From the NCBI GenBank assembly GCA_013287095.1, contig JABDEJ010000037.1, forward strand, positions 1 to 22,007: 22,007 nt of DNA, read 5' to 3'. The translations under genes were made by a program, and so were the position numbers. This DNA is from Bacteroidota bacterium. GTDB lineage: Bacteria; Bacteroidota; Bacteroidia; CAILMK01. Positions 6,241 through 13,699 of the stretch are shown piece after piece; within the stretch, counting starts at the first letter, position 1, and every line of letters starts with the position of its first letter. The notes beneath the pieces are model-generated. The model saw only the letters and a program-made list of their open reading frames with translations, was not told where the DNA came from and did not search any database.

Positions 6241-7629
6241 ATGAACTACGATCTTATAATTATTGGCAGCGGCCCGGGTGGTTATGTTGCAGCTATCAGG
6301 GCATCTCAAATGGGTTTAAAAGTGGCCATTATTGAGCGTGAATCGCTGGGTGGTATTTGCCTCAACTGGGGTTGTATCCCTACAAAAGCTCTTTTAAAAT
6401 CAGCCCAGGTTTTTGAATATATCACCCATGCCAAGGATTACGGGATAAACGTCGCCGAATACAGCGCAGATTTTAACAGCGTGGTTCAGCGTTCCCGTGG
6501 CGTGGCCGATGCCATGAGCAAGGGCGTAGCTTTCCTCATGAAAAAAAATAAAATTGATGTGATCATGGGCGTGGCAAAGCTCACCAAAGATAAAAAAGTA
6601 GAAGTAAGCGACCCAGATGGCAAGAAACAAACCTACGAAGCCAAAAGCATTATCCTGGCTACAGGAGCACGAAGCCGCGACCTTCCAAATATCAAAGCAG
6701 ATGGTAAAAAGATCATAGGCTACCGCGAAGCGATGGTATTGCCAAACCAGCCGAAAACCATGCTCGTCATCGGTTCCGGTGCTATTGGTTCTGAATTTGC
6801 ATATTTCTACAATGCTATTGGCACAAAAGTAACTTTAGTAGAATTTTTGCCGGATATCCTTCCAAGGGAAGATGAAGAAGTTTCCAAACAAATGGCCAGA
6901 TCCTTTAAAAAACAAGGCATCACAGTGATGACAGATTCATCTGTAGAATCTGTTGATACAAAAGGTGATATTTGTAAAGTAACCATCAAAACTAAAAAAG
7001 GAACTGAAGTAGTTGAATGCGATATCGTTTTATCCGCTACCGGTATTATGCCAAATACGGAAAACCTTGGCCTTGAAGACCTGGGAATCAAAACCGAAAA
7101 AGGAATTGTAACAGTAGATGATTTTTACCGCACCAATGTGGAAGGCATCTATGCCATTGGTGATATCGTGAAAGGACCTGCTTTAGCACACGTTGCATCA
7201 GCTGAAGGGATCATTTGTGTTGAAAATATTGCGGGCATCAACCCGGAACCGCTTGACTATGGCAATCTTCCATCTTGTACCTATTGCCAGCCGGAAGTAG
7301 CCTCTGTGGGCATGACTGAAAAGCAAGCGAAAGAAGCAGGATACGAATTAAAAATCGGAAAATTCCCATTCTCAGCCTCCGGAAAAGCCAAAGCTGCCGG
7401 AACACCTGATGGATTTATCAAAGTCATTTTCGATGCGAAATACGGCGAATGGCTGGGTGCGCATTTTGTAGGCGCCGGCGTTACCGAACTCATAGCTGAA
7501 GCCGTAGTAGCACGCAAATTAGAAACCACAGGCCACGAGATCATTAAATCCGTACATCCACACCCTACGATGAGCGAAGCGATCATGGAAGCCGCAGCGG
7601 CAGCGTATGGAGAAGTGATTCACTTGTAA
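6241..7629 (+). CDS. lpdA: Dihydrolipoyl dehydrogenase (E3)
   Basis: A 462-residue flavoprotein of normal length for E3. It reoxidises dihydrolipoamide on 2-oxoacid dehydrogenase complexes and the glycine cleavage system, passing electrons through FAD to NAD+. The N-terminal FAD-binding GSGPGGYVAA is at 9-18. The redox disulfide is C40-LNWG-C45 in GGICLNWGCIPTK. A second Rossmann motif, VIGSGAIGSEFAYF, binds NAD, and GIYAIGDI is the second FAD contact. The C-terminal catalytic dyad is His441-Glu446 in HPHPTMSE. The E2 partner gene at 17398-18732 is in the same window but not in an operon with it. The gene stands alone behind its own promoter box. Confidence 0.97.
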   Translation: MNYDLIIIGSGPGGYVAAIRASQMGLKVAIIERESLGGICLNWGCIPTKALLKSAQVFEYITHAKDYGINVAEYSADFNSVVQRSRGVADAMSKGVAFLMKKNKIDVIMGVAKLTKDKKVEVSDPDGKKQTYEAKSIILATGARSRDLPNIKADGKKIIGYREAMVLPNQPKTMLVIGSGAIGSEFAYFYNAIGTKVTLVEFLPDILPREDEEVSKQMARSFKKQGITVMTDSSVESVDTKGDICKVTIKTKKGTEVVECDIVLSATGIMPNTENLGLEDLGIKTEKGIVTVDDFYRTNVEGIYAIGDIVKGPALAHVASAEGIICVENIAGINPEPLDYGNLPSCTYCQPEVASVGMTEKQAKEAGYELKIGKFPFSASGKAKAAGTPDGFIKVIFDAKYGEWLGAHFVGAGVTELIAEAVVARKLETTGHEIIKSVHPHPTMSEAIMEAAAAAYGEVIHL

Positions 7630-7663
7630 GAGTGAGAAGTGAGAGGTAAGATGTGAGAAGTGG
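7630..7663 (+). repeat. GTGAGAAGT purine-rich intergenic repeat
   Basis: A degenerate tandem of AGTGAGAAG / TGAGAGGTAAG words right after the lpd stop. AGAAGTGAGAGGTA (7635-7648) is the exact complement of 13421-13434. Confidence 0.65.
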
Positions 7664-7670
7664 CAGAGGC

Positions 7671-7705
7671 TGTCATTTCGAGCGGAGGAACAGAGCGAGA
7701 AATCT
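7671..7705 (+). repeat. Solitary dispersed copy of the GIY-YIG island C palindrome
   Basis: It begins TGTCATTTCGAGCG and ends AGCGAGAAATCT, like module C at 2857-2886, but has about nine extra bases in the middle (GAGGAACAG). It is a single unit between lpd and rdgB with no gene inside. Confidence 0.8.
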
Positions 7706-7766
7706 AATACTGGCAAACTATCAGGAGTTTACGCATCCTCGATCCGTGTCCCACCGAAAACTATTT

Positions 7767-7836
7767 TGCGCCAGCCAATTATCACATCATCGCAACTTGT
7801 CCCGACTTAATCGGGATTAACACATCATCACATCGC
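7767..7836 (-). repeat. 3'-end hairpin repeat downstream of rdgB
   Basis: In the rdgB sense, TCCCGA-TTAAG-TCGGGA (6-bp stem, 5-base loop) is followed by ACAAGTTGCGATGATGTG and ATAATTGGCTGGCGCA. It begins three bases after the rdgB stop codon. It has the same architecture and position as the element at 3640-3573; loop bases differ while the stem is unchanged. Confidence 0.78.
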
Positions 7837-7838
7837 CC

Positions 7839-8462
7839 TCACGCAAACTCCCCCTGCCCTGCCAAACTCAACCCGGCTTCCTGGGCCTGTAAATAATTCA
7901 GCATCTTCACAAAAGCCAATCCCCGGTGACTGATTTTGTTCTTTTCATCTAAAGACATTTCAGCAAAGGTTTTATCGTATCCTTCGGGTTGAAAAACAGG
8001 GTCATACCCAAAACCGGAGGAACCTCTTTTTTCTTTTGTAATGGTACCGTTAACGACGCCTTCAAACAACCATTTCTTTCCTAAAAATATGAGATAAATC
8101 ACAGTTCGAAACCGGGCTTTTCGGTTTTCTGCTGAAGTCATATTTTTAAGCAACAGGTTCACATTGTCATCAAAAGTGGCTCCTTCACCTGCATATCTTG
8201 CTGAATAAACACCTGGCGCACCGTTTAAGGCTTCCACTTCCAGCCCGGTATCATCGGCAAAGCAATCCAACCCGGTTTTTCTAAAGATAGTATAGGCTTT
8301 TTGGGTAGCATTTTGCTCAAGGGTAGTACCTGTTTCCGGGATCTCGGTTTCGTATCCTATCTCGTTCAGGCTTTTAATCTCCAGCCAATCGGGCATCAAA
8401 GATTTGATCTCTTCAGCCTTATGATTATTATGTGTGGCAAATGCGAGTTTATGTTTTATCAT
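7839..8462 (-). CDS. rdgB: Non-canonical purine NTP pyrophosphatase (RdgB/HAM1)
   Basis: A 207-residue Ham1-family enzyme of normal length. It hydrolyses ITP, dITP and XTP to monophosphate and pyrophosphate, keeping deaminated purines out of DNA and RNA. Motifs in order: [14 protein letters not shown] (6-19), FADDTGLEV (68-76) with the Asp70-Asp71 metal and catalytic site, [10 protein letters not shown] (83-92), GFGYDPVF (150-157) and ISHRGLA (177-183). The ATG overlaps the stop of the upstream gene as ATGA (8462-8459), so the two are translationally coupled. The 3' side carries a hairpin repeat. Confidence 0.96.
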   Translation of the reverse strand: MIKHKLAFATHNNHKAEEIKSLMPDWLEIKSLNEIGYETEIPETGTTLEQNATQKAYTIFRKTGLDCFADDTGLEVEALNGAPGVYSARYAGEGATFDDNVNLLLKNMTSAENRKARFRTVIYLIFLGKKWLFEGVVNGTITKEKRGSSGFGYDPVFQPEGYDKTFAEMSLDEKNKISHRGLAFVKMLNYLQAQEAGLSLAGQGEFA

Positions 8463-8989
8463 AATCCATATATTTCTTTTAGTCCCTGCCAGAGCAGTTT
8501 TTTCTTTGCACTATCGGCCGAAATTTTTGTTAAGGAAGTGTTACAAAGGACTCTTTTGCTGTTAATATTATAAATCTCTCCTTCAGAAATTCCATGAGGG
8601 AGATAATTTCGGTCAACTCCGAATGCTATAACAAAATCAGAAGCAGATTGTGCGGCAATATCTGCCCAATTTACATTTTGCTGGCCGCCAAGATGTAAGC
8701 GGGAGAGATTATCAAATGAAAGTCCTGCGGCCTTTAATACCTGGTCAAGAAAAACTTTGTCTGCCTCGGGGATGGCGTCGTCACCGATATAATTAAAGAC
8801 CAGGAGGGTGGACGACTGAATACCACTAAATACAAGATCAGCATTTTTTTGATAAGCAATAGCCTCTTCACTAATACGATTTGCGTCGTCTGATGATTTC
8901 AATCCGTATTTTTTTTGCCTGATCCTGTAAACCTCGTCAGTGAACAAAGCATTTAAAAACGAAATATCCGGTTCAAAATTGTCGGTCAT
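8459..8989 (-). CDS. Unknown 176-residue protein coupled to rdgB
   Basis: A soluble protein with no signal peptide or membrane segment. The frame can be extended to a TTG at 8998, but the ATG at 8989 (MTDNFEP) is a better start. There is a charged helical N-terminus, then a probable alpha/beta core: [10 protein letters not shown], then [16 protein letters not shown], then [15 protein letters not shown]. This alternation of hydrophobic strands and helices resembles small polymerase-accessory proteins such as the HolD/psi type. That is only an impression, and I do not assign it. The ATGA overlap with rdgB suggests a role in nucleotide or DNA metabolism. Confidence 0.8.
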   Translation of the reverse strand: MTDNFEPDISFLNALFTDEVYRIRQKKYGLKSSDDANRISEEAIAYQKNADLVFSGIQSSTLLVFNYIGDDAIPEADKVFLDQVLKAAGLSFDNLSRLHLGGQQNVNWADIAAQSASDFVIAFGVDRNYLPHGISEGEIYNINSKRVLCNTSLTKISADSAKKKLLWQGLKEIYGL

Positions 8990-9009
8990 GTTTCTCAATT
9001 ATCGTCTTA

Positions 9010-9017
9010 CGAAATTA
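9010..9017 (-). promoter_or_regulatory. Weak promoter box of the unknown-rdgB operon
   Basis: TAATTTCG on the minus strand matches TAnnTTTG in all but one base and lies about 20 bases upstream of the ATG at 8989. Confidence 0.35.
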
Positions 9018-9156
9018 GTCAATACACATCCTATTTAGTTCCGATTGGTGTAAAATTCCATCATTTTTATCTATTAATATTTTGTGTTGAAATATTTAAA
9101 CCGAAAGTGAGCTAAATTGCATGGTTTTTGCGCCAATGCTTGTTTTAAAATAAACC

Positions 9157-9663
9157 ATGAAAACAAACTACTTATACATTTCATTGGTACTGCTGTTGGG
9201 CCTGGTTTGCTCATGCAGCCGCCAGGTTACAAGCCTGAATTCATCTTCGCAGCTTAAGACGGTGTCTTTGCCTGCAACTAAACCCGTTACAGTAAACCAG
9301 AGTTATATCCATTCTGAGCCTAATGAAAACCCTAAAAATCTCACTAGGACTTCTGGCGCATCAACTAAAACATTGGTAGTAGCTAAACTTGTGGCTTTAA
9401 CCAGGAAGCCAGGTATTAATAAAATCCTGAAAAAAGGCACACAAACTATTGTATCATTGGCATTAAAGCAGTCTGACAATCCGATTTTATCTCAAAAATA
9501 TACTACTGATAAAGGCTACCCGCAGATCAATAAGGCCGGTTTTATTTTTATAGCGGCCGGTATTTTGGGCTACTTTTTAAAATTAATCCTGGTAGCATGT
9601 ATCATCTGCGCAGTAATTGGATTAATCGTGCTGATATCACCACTGTTTCGCAAAAGGTATTAG
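9157..9663 (+). CDS. Lipoprotein with C-terminal membrane segment
   Basis: 168 residues. The N-terminus MKTNYLYISLVLLLGLVCSC looks like a lipoprotein signal, with Cys20 preceded by VCS. A low-complexity Ser/Thr/Asn/Pro-rich region (21-70) follows, then a basic amphipathic stretch. A long hydrophobic segment at about 128-160 (AGFIFIAAGILGYF, LILVACIICAVIGLIVLIS) makes one or two passes, and the protein ends in the basic SPLFRKRY. Lipoprotein plus inner-membrane C-terminus is an uncommon layout. No family was recognised. It converges with the carbonic-anhydrase-like gene, and a hairpin covers both stop codons. Confidence 0.75.
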   Translation: MKTNYLYISLVLLLGLVCSCSRQVTSLNSSSQLKTVSLPATKPVTVNQSYIHSEPNENPKNLTRTSGASTKTLVVAKLVALTRKPGINKILKKGTQTIVSLALKQSDNPILSQKYTTDKGYPQINKAGFIFIAAGILGYFLKLILVACIICAVIGLIVLISPLFRKRY

Positions 9664-9679
9664 GAATAGCTTTATTCCT
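9662..9679. terminator. Bidirectional hairpin spanning two convergent stop codons
   Basis: AGGAATA (9662-9668) and TATTCCT (9673-9679) form a perfect 7-bp stem with loop GCTT. CTTTTAT follows on the plus strand. The stem includes the last two bases of the plus-strand TAG and part of the minus-strand TAA, so the shared terminator sits inside the ends of both genes, which are only eight bases apart. Confidence 0.65.
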
Positions 9680-10280
9680 CTTTTATCAGATACAACTTAT
9701 TGTCTTCAACCAGATAAAGCATTGGAGCCACCTGAATTTTCGGGTATTCTTTCCGCAGCCTCTCCACTTCACTCAGAATAAAGTCAATCTCATTATGGAT
9801 TTCATACATAGGTTCAAAACGCATAAACTGTGATTCAGCGCGATCGGCATCCCAGCCGGCCATATCTACCAGTCCCTTGATAAATATATCCTTGCGGTCC
9901 TGAAGGTTTACCATCCCACAGTTATTGTGTCCGATGAGGGCGATATGCCCTAATTGACCAATCGCAATGGCGTAGGAAACTTTGAATTCACTATATCTGA
10001 GATTTGCCCCGCCTGATCGTATAATAAATGCAAAATTATCCGGTATATGAAGATGCTTACGATTGTCCATACACATCCCGATAAGAAGTTTCGCATTCTT
10101 GTATGTATCCAATGGCTTAATTTCATTATGATACTCCAATAATAAACCTATCGGGGTGTCCCTGTACTCTGGCGGTATGTCATCTGATGTGGCTATGCTT
10201 ATAAGTCGGTCCATTAAAATTAAGTTTTGATTTTTTGAGTTATTGAGTGACGCTTTACGATACGAAAACAATGATTTCAT
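9672..10280 (-). CDS. Beta-carbonic-anhydrase-like zinc protein
   Basis: About 202 residues from the ATG at 10280. The frame also offers a TTG at 10289 and an ATG at 10214, but a promoter box about 20 bases upstream favours 10280. The beta-class zinc set is present: Cys70 with the Asp72-Arg74 dyad in CMDNR (usual form CxDxR), then RSGGANLR at 88-95, then His118 and Cys121 in GHNNCGM. A C-terminal helix and strand follow. By family, such enzymes hydrate CO2 to bicarbonate; the divergent CMDN and RSGGAN motifs mean activity should not be assumed. It is cytoplasmic and monocistronic. Confidence 0.8.
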   Translation of the reverse strand: MKSLFSYRKASLNNSKNQNLILMDRLISIATSDDIPPEYRDTPIGLLLEYHNEIKPLDTYKNAKLLIGMCMDNRKHLHIPDNFAFIIRSGGANLRYSEFKVSYAIAIGQLGHIALIGHNNCGMVNLQDRKDIFIKGLVDMAGWDADRAESQFMRFEPMYEIHNEIDFILSEVERLRKEYPKIQVAPMLYLVEDNKLYLIKEE

Positions 10281-10297
10281 AAAGTCCAAAACTCCCG

Positions 10298-10305
10298 CAA
10301 AACTA
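10298..10305 (-). promoter_or_regulatory. Promoter box of the carbonic-anhydrase-like gene
   Basis: TAGTTTTG on the minus strand is an exact TAnnTTTG match 17 bases upstream of the ATG at 10280. It supports that start over 10214. Confidence 0.5.
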
Positions 10306-10336
10306 AAATAAATTGACCGAACCTTGCCTATGAATC

Positions 10337-10741
10337 TTAAGCAATCGCTTCAGGCTCCTTCATGATTTTGCTGGCTATCCAGGCAAACAAGCCTTGCACA
10401 AGGCCAAATGCAATGCCAAACACAGGCCCAATTACGATCATTCCAATCCTGGGATGATTATGAAAGGGGTTATTTTTCATATTTGCCATCATTGGATGAT
10501 TATCGATATAGGCAGCGTAAAACATAACATGAAACCCTACGATATACACACAATTAACAAGGCTTACCATGAATCCTGTTAAAAAATACTTACCACTGGC
10601 ATTTTTTGCGATGAAATACGCGTTAATAAGGAATATAACAAGCCAAAAAACCCATTCAATATTTTCAGGGATCCAAAAAACTGTTGCTATCGCCATTGCC
10701 AATCCAAATAAGGAAAGCAGAAAAATAAGTTTCCAGTTCAT
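10337..10741 (-). CDS. Small four-helix membrane protein, unknown
   Basis: 134 residues with four predicted membrane segments, at about 4-24, 28-47, 53-80 and 98-122. Between the third and fourth is a Met/His/Asn/Pro-rich loop (DNHPMMANMKNNPFHNHP) with several possible metal-binding side chains. No family was recognised. It lies between the carbonic-anhydrase-like gene and ispH, with its own promoter boxes and a leader hairpin, so it is probably transcribed separately. Confidence 0.75.
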   Translation of the reverse strand: MNWKLIFLLSLFGLAMAIATVFWIPENIEWVFWLVIFLINAYFIAKNASGKYFLTGFMVSLVNCVYIVGFHVMFYAAYIDNHPMMANMKNNPFHNHPRIGMIVIGPVFGIAFGLVQGLFAWIASKIMKEPEAIA

Positions 10742-10763
10742 GATGTATGTTTTTTAAATGGTT

Positions 10764-10788
10764 AAAAATAACTGCTTTTGCAGCAGTT
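10764..10788 (-). terminator. Hairpin plus T-run: ispH terminator or leader attenuator
   Basis: On the minus strand AACTGCT-GCAAA-AGCAGTT (7-bp perfect stem, 5-base loop) is followed by ATTTTT. It sits between the ispH stop (10857) and the ATG of the membrane protein (10741), downstream of two possible promoter boxes. It may end ispH transcripts or attenuate the next gene. Confidence 0.65.
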
Positions 10789-10795
10789 TCTAAGC

Positions 10796-10830
10796 CAAAA
10801 TTAAACATTCCTGAAAACCAGCCAAATTTA
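10796..10830 (-). promoter_or_regulatory. Two candidate -7 boxes for the membrane protein gene
   Basis: TAATTTTG (10803-10796) and TAAATTTG (10830-10823) on the minus strand both match TAnnTTTG exactly. Starts from the nearer one would place the 10788-10770 hairpin at the very 5' end of the mRNA. Confidence 0.4.
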
Positions 10831-10856
10831 TTTTGAAGCATGCTGGGTACTCCTGC

Positions 10857-11720
10857 CTAATCCCTAACGACTAACGCCTCGATAGTTTCCTTCACTTCTT
10901 CCATCAACCATAATGGTGTGGAAGTGGCTCCGCAGATGCCAACGGTATCGTTTTCACCAAACCATTCCTTCTGAATCTCACCGGGTGAAGAAATGAAATA
11001 AGAATTGGGGTTGAATTCTTTGCAAACACCATAAAGCACCTTCCCGTTTGAGGATTTGGTGCCTGATACAAATATGATCTTATCGAAATTCTTTACGTAC
11101 TCACGCAATTCAAGGTCACGGCTGGAAACCTGCCTGCAAATAGTATCGTTAAAATCTACTTGTATGCCTTTTTCAAGCATCCTATCCCTTATTTTATAGA
11201 GATTTCGGGTATCTTTTGTTGTCTGGCTGAAAAGGGTAATGCGTTTAGGCATCGTGTCCAGATCAAGTTCTGCAATATCCTGAAAAACCACAGCATCGCC
11301 TTTTGTCTGTCCCATTAGAGCCTTTACTTCTGCATGGCCATGTTTCCCGTAGATATATACCGGAGATTCAATCCCATCTTTATCGTAAGATTCCTTTACA
11401 CGGTTCTGTAGTTTTAATACCACTGGGCATGAGGCGTCAATAAGCTCAATATCATTTTCCAGCGCCATTTTATAGGTTTCAGGTGGTTCGCCATGCGCAC
11501 GGATCAAAACCTTTTTTCCATGAAGTTCAGGCAATTCATCATGACTGATCGTTACCAGGCCCTTCTTTTTAAGACGTTCTACTTCCTCATCATTATGCAC
11601 AATATCCCCAAGGCAATAAAGGATTCCGTCTTCGTCAAGGATGTCTTCTGCCATTTCAATGGCATATACTACCCCGAAACAAAACCCGCTTTTCTTATCT
11701 ATGGATACGCTTAAAGGCAA
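10857..11720 (-). CDS. ispH: 4-hydroxy-3-methylbut-2-enyl diphosphate reductase
   Basis: IspH (LytB), the last step of the MEP isoprenoid pathway, reduces HMBPP to IPP and DMAPP with an iron-sulfur cluster. Cluster cysteines are Cys14 (SGFCFG), Cys98 (DASCPV) and Cys195 (DTICRQ). Substrate residues include His42 (VHN), His76 (RAHGEPP), His129 and Glu131 (KHGHAE), Thr168-Thr169 and the SSN of GTKSSNG. The open frame runs on to 11924, but those codons overlap the next gene and have no IspH character. No ATG is available near the conserved start, so I take the TTG at 11720 (287 residues, usual family size). It follows an exact promoter box and an A-rich leader. Confidence 0.93.
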   Translation of the reverse strand: MPLSVSIDKKSGFCFGVVYAIEMAEDILDEDGILYCLGDIVHNDEEVERLKKKGLVTISHDELPELHGKKVLIRAHGEPPETYKMALENDIELIDASCPVVLKLQNRVKESYDKDGIESPVYIYGKHGHAEVKALMGQTKGDAVVFQDIAELDLDTMPKRITLFSQTTKDTRNLYKIRDRMLEKGIQVDFNDTICRQVSSRDLELREYVKNFDKIIFVSGTKSSNGKVLYGVCKEFNPNSYFISSPGEIQKEWFGENDTVGICGATSTPLWLMEEVKETIEALVVRD

Positions 11721-11741
11721 AATGTTATTTTTATTATACTT

Positions 11742-11749
11742 CAAAGTTA
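11742..11749 (-). promoter_or_regulatory. ispH promoter box
   Basis: TAACTTTG on the minus strand is an exact TAnnTTTG match 21 bases before the proposed TTG start. The leader AAGTATAATAAAAATAACAT is A-rich, as is usual for Bacteroidota translation starts. Confidence 0.5.
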
Positions 11750-11770
11750 AGGAAAATTTGAAAATGAGGC

Positions 11771-11812
11771 AATAAGACAATTGGGCAATGACTCCTTCGT
11801 CAGCCAATTTTT
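11771..11812 (-). repeat. Partial 3'-end repeat after the AcpH-like gene
   Basis: In the sense of the upstream gene, AATTGGCTGACG is shared with the elements at 3573-3640 and 7767-7836 (the last has GCTGGCG). It is followed by CATTGCCCAATTGTCTTATT, which resembles the CAATTAGGCAATG words of the first element. The CCCGA stem is absent. Confidence 0.55.
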
Positions 11813-11826
11813 TAATCTTCAATCTT

Positions 11827-12483
11827 TTAATTGCCTTTTCCGAAAAAATCCTCAATTTCTTTAGCCATTCCAATTTCTTCTCGCCTGATGAGTTCATTAA
11901 ATGCTGCCTCATGGTCCAGTTCAAATTCAGGTTGGCCGGTGCGGCGCAAAAGCCTGTTCAGGGCAAAAAACATCCCGTTGTCTTCAGCATAACTGTACAA
12001 ATAGCGTGAATTTTTAAACTTCCCAAAAAACTCCAGGAAACTGTAGGGTATTTTATCCCCGGTGAATTCAAAAAAGGATTCGATATCGCTTTCATTAACC
12101 AGATTTAGCTGTTCATAAAACTGGTCTGCTATTTCTCTTCTTGTCTTAATAATATGACGGTCCAATAACATTTCCAACAAAACATGGCCTACAAAAAACA
12201 ACCGGATCCCTGGTTGATTAAGTCCGTGTACTTCAAATTCCTTTCTAAGTCTTTTGGAATGTTTTACAAACAATTCCGAATTATGAAATTGTGCATCTGC
12301 CGCGAAATGCTGCTGATATCCTTCCCAAATCTGATTAACATTTTCGTTTTCTACCGGAAATAATTGACTTTCAGCCCGCCAGCCGCGTTTTGAAATATTT
12401 ACCAGGTCTGGCAATGCCAACCCGAAATTGTAATTTGGATTGTCTTTTTTATGGTCAATCAGGAAATGCGTGAGGTAATTCAT
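11827..12483 (-). CDS. AcpH/phospholipase C-like metal-dependent hydrolase family, tentative
   Basis: A 218-residue soluble, helical protein beginning MNYLTHFLID, with NFGLALPDLV at about 19-28, FHNSELF at about 66 and FVGHVLLEMLLDRHII at about 96-111. His, Asp and Glu spaced along helices after an N-terminal MNxLxH resemble ACP phosphodiesterase (AcpH) and HD-like zinc phospholipase C families, which would make it a phosphodiesterase. The match is by motif spacing only, and a structural hypothetical protein is equally possible. Downstream ispH has its own promoter, so operon membership is uncertain. Confidence 0.7.
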   Translation of the reverse strand: MNYLTHFLIDHKKDNPNYNFGLALPDLVNISKRGWRAESQLFPVENENVNQIWEGYQQHFAADAQFHNSELFVKHSKRLRKEFEVHGLNQPGIRLFFVGHVLLEMLLDRHIIKTRREIADQFYEQLNLVNESDIESFFEFTGDKIPYSFLEFFGKFKNSRYLYSYAEDNGMFFALNRLLRRTGQPEFELDHEAAFNELIRREEIGMAKEIEDFFGKGN

Positions 12484-12525
12484 TTAATCATGAACGCTAT
12501 TAAGCAAAAAATATTTCCAAAATTG

Positions 12526-12555
12526 TTTGTAATTTAAAACAAAGCCTTAACTTTA
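12526..12555 (+). promoter_or_regulatory. Candidate promoter of the envelope protein gene
   Basis: TTTG at 12526-12529, an 18-base spacer, and TAACTTTA at 12548-12555, which is one base from TAnnTTTG. The ATG is at 12592. Confidence 0.45.
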
Positions 12556-12591
12556 TCGTTGGTTTTTAAGTTAAAACTAAGCTAATAACTT

Positions 12592-13353
12592 ATGTGTAAT
12601 CTATTTAAATCACTTGCGTTTGTGCTGACAATATCCTTGTTTTGGGCAAACATTTCCCACGCCGAATCCGGTCAATTATTTGGAAAAGACAGTGCTTCGA
12701 TACAGAAAAAAAATCGTCCATTTTACGGTTTCTACAGTCTGGATTATGGGGTAAGCTGGACAAATTCTTCACCGGGCTTAAACAATTGGCTAACTCATGA
12801 AGGGTATGTGCCTACGGGCGGCAATCAGTCCATTTATGGCTTTACCGAAACATTTTTCTCTGCCAAATGGATGTGGGAAGGTGCGTATATCGGACTCGAA
12901 AACCACGGATTTGGAAATGCTGCTTCAATGGGAAATTTTTCAATTGGCGCCGGGCACTATATTTTTAATACAAAGTTTTTCAGTGTATATGGGGGACTTA
13001 ATTTCGGTGTAAATTCTTTTTACCTGTATCCAAACCAAACAACGATAGGTGATTTTGGAAAATATAACCAGCCATCTGGTTCTTATTTTGAGCAGGATGC
13101 CTGGCTTGTTAACCCTCATATTCTAATTTACAGGAACGCTACTAAAAACCTTTCGGCACGTCCCGGCCACATAAATGCTATTGGCGCGGGCATTGAAGCA
13201 GGGTTCAACCTCGCATTTTCTCAAAGCGATTGGACATACGGATATTCAAAAAGCAACCCATATTCCGCCACGACTGTATCGGGTATCCCAAATGCCAGTT
13301 TTAATGGCTTTTATGTAATGGGAAGAATCGGTTGGTTTTTTGGAAGGAACTGA
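12592..13353 (+). CDS. Exported probable outer-membrane beta-barrel protein
   Basis: 253 residues. A signal peptide spans about 1-24 (LAFVLTISLFWANISHAES). The mature part is rich in Gly, Tyr, Phe, Trp and Asn with alternating patterns typical of barrel strands, for example YGFYSLDYGVSWTN, FFSVYGGLNFGVNSFYLYPN and IGAGIEAGFNLAFSQSDW. The chain ends GFYVMGRIGWFFGRN, close to the aromatic C-terminal strand of outer-membrane proteins. No specific family was recognised. It is monocistronic behind its own candidate promoter. Confidence 0.8.
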   Translation: MCNLFKSLAFVLTISLFWANISHAESGQLFGKDSASIQKKNRPFYGFYSLDYGVSWTNSSPGLNNWLTHEGYVPTGGNQSIYGFTETFFSAKWMWEGAYIGLENHGFGNAASMGNFSIGAGHYIFNTKFFSVYGGLNFGVNSFYLYPNQTTIGDFGKYNQPSGSYFEQDAWLVNPHILIYRNATKNLSARPGHINAIGAGIEAGFNLAFSQSDWTYGYSKSNPYSATTVSGIPNASFNGFYVMGRIGWFFGRN

Positions 13354-13354
13354 T

Positions 13355-13407
13355 CAATTACGAATTAAGAATTAGGAACCCGAAGGCTCGCAATTACAAT
13401 TAAGAAT
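13355..13407 (+). repeat. AATTACGAATTAAGAATT intergenic repeat
   Basis: AATTACGAATTAAGAATTAG, then AACCCGAAGGCTCGC, then AATTACAATTAAGAATT: two related AT-rich words around a GC-rich centre. A relative is at 19782-19805 (TCGTAATTCATAATTG). Confidence 0.6.
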
Positions 13408-13415
13408 TTTCAGCT

Positions 13416-13474
13416 TCAGCTACCTCTCACTTCTTGCTTTTCATTTCTTACCTCATACTTCCCACTTCTTGCCC
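13416..13474 (-). repeat. Inverse copy of the GTGAGAAGT purine-rich repeat
   Basis: On the plus strand it reads as CT-rich words: TACCTCTCACTTCT, TTCTTACCTCATACTTCC and CACTTCTTGCC. The first 14-mer is the exact complement of 7635-7648. Confidence 0.65.
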
Positions 13475-13483
13475 TTTTCTTCC

Positions 13484-13491
13484 TATTTTTG
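13484..13491 (+). promoter_or_regulatory. -7 box of the 67-aa/nucleotidyltransferase cassette
   Basis: TATTTTTG, an exact TAnnTTTG match, lies four bases before the ATG at 13496. The spacing is identical to that of the GIY-YIG gene and predicts a leaderless mRNA. Confidence 0.5.
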
Positions 13492-13495
13492 AACC

Positions 13496-13699
13496 ATGTT
13501 TCGTTTAGATAGATCTTACGGTAAAGGCCATAAGCATGAAAATGCGGAAAAGGATTCTGCGTATTGGAAAACAAAAACCGTGGATGAAAGGCTCGCAGCG
13601 GCAATGTACCTCAACAGCATCGCCTATAATTTCGACATCAACAACCCTCCCCGGATGGATAAAACAATTTTCAGTTGCCGAAAGCATAAGATAAAATGA
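13496..13699 (+). CDS. 67-residue basic protein, first gene of MNT cassette
   Basis: A small soluble, basic protein. The N-terminus is rich in Arg, Lys and His (MFRLDRSYGKGHKHENAEK). A short helix follows with DERLAAAMYLNSIAYNFDI, then NPPRMDKTIFSCRKHKIK. This layout (ERL...YL.S.AYN.....PPRMD+T.F..RK) is, from memory, recurrent in Bacteroidota next to nucleotidyltransferase genes. Its stop overlaps the next start as ATGA (13696-13699), so the pair is translationally coupled. Gene order and small size suggest an antitoxin or partner, but no biochemical function is known to me. Confidence 0.8.
   Translation: MFRLDRSYGKGHKHENAEKDSAYWKTKTVDERLAAAMYLNSIAYNFDINNPPRMDKTIFSCRKHKIK

Noticed and set aside
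8990..9156. Possible small RNA or tRNA in the divergent gap
   Set aside because: No cloverleaf, no hairpin with T-run; the gap only has promoter-like AT-rich words.
11721..11924. N-terminal extension of ispH to 11924
   Set aside because: It overlaps the 3' end of the upstream gene, has no IspH-like sequence, and is separated from the conserved start by an exact promoter box.
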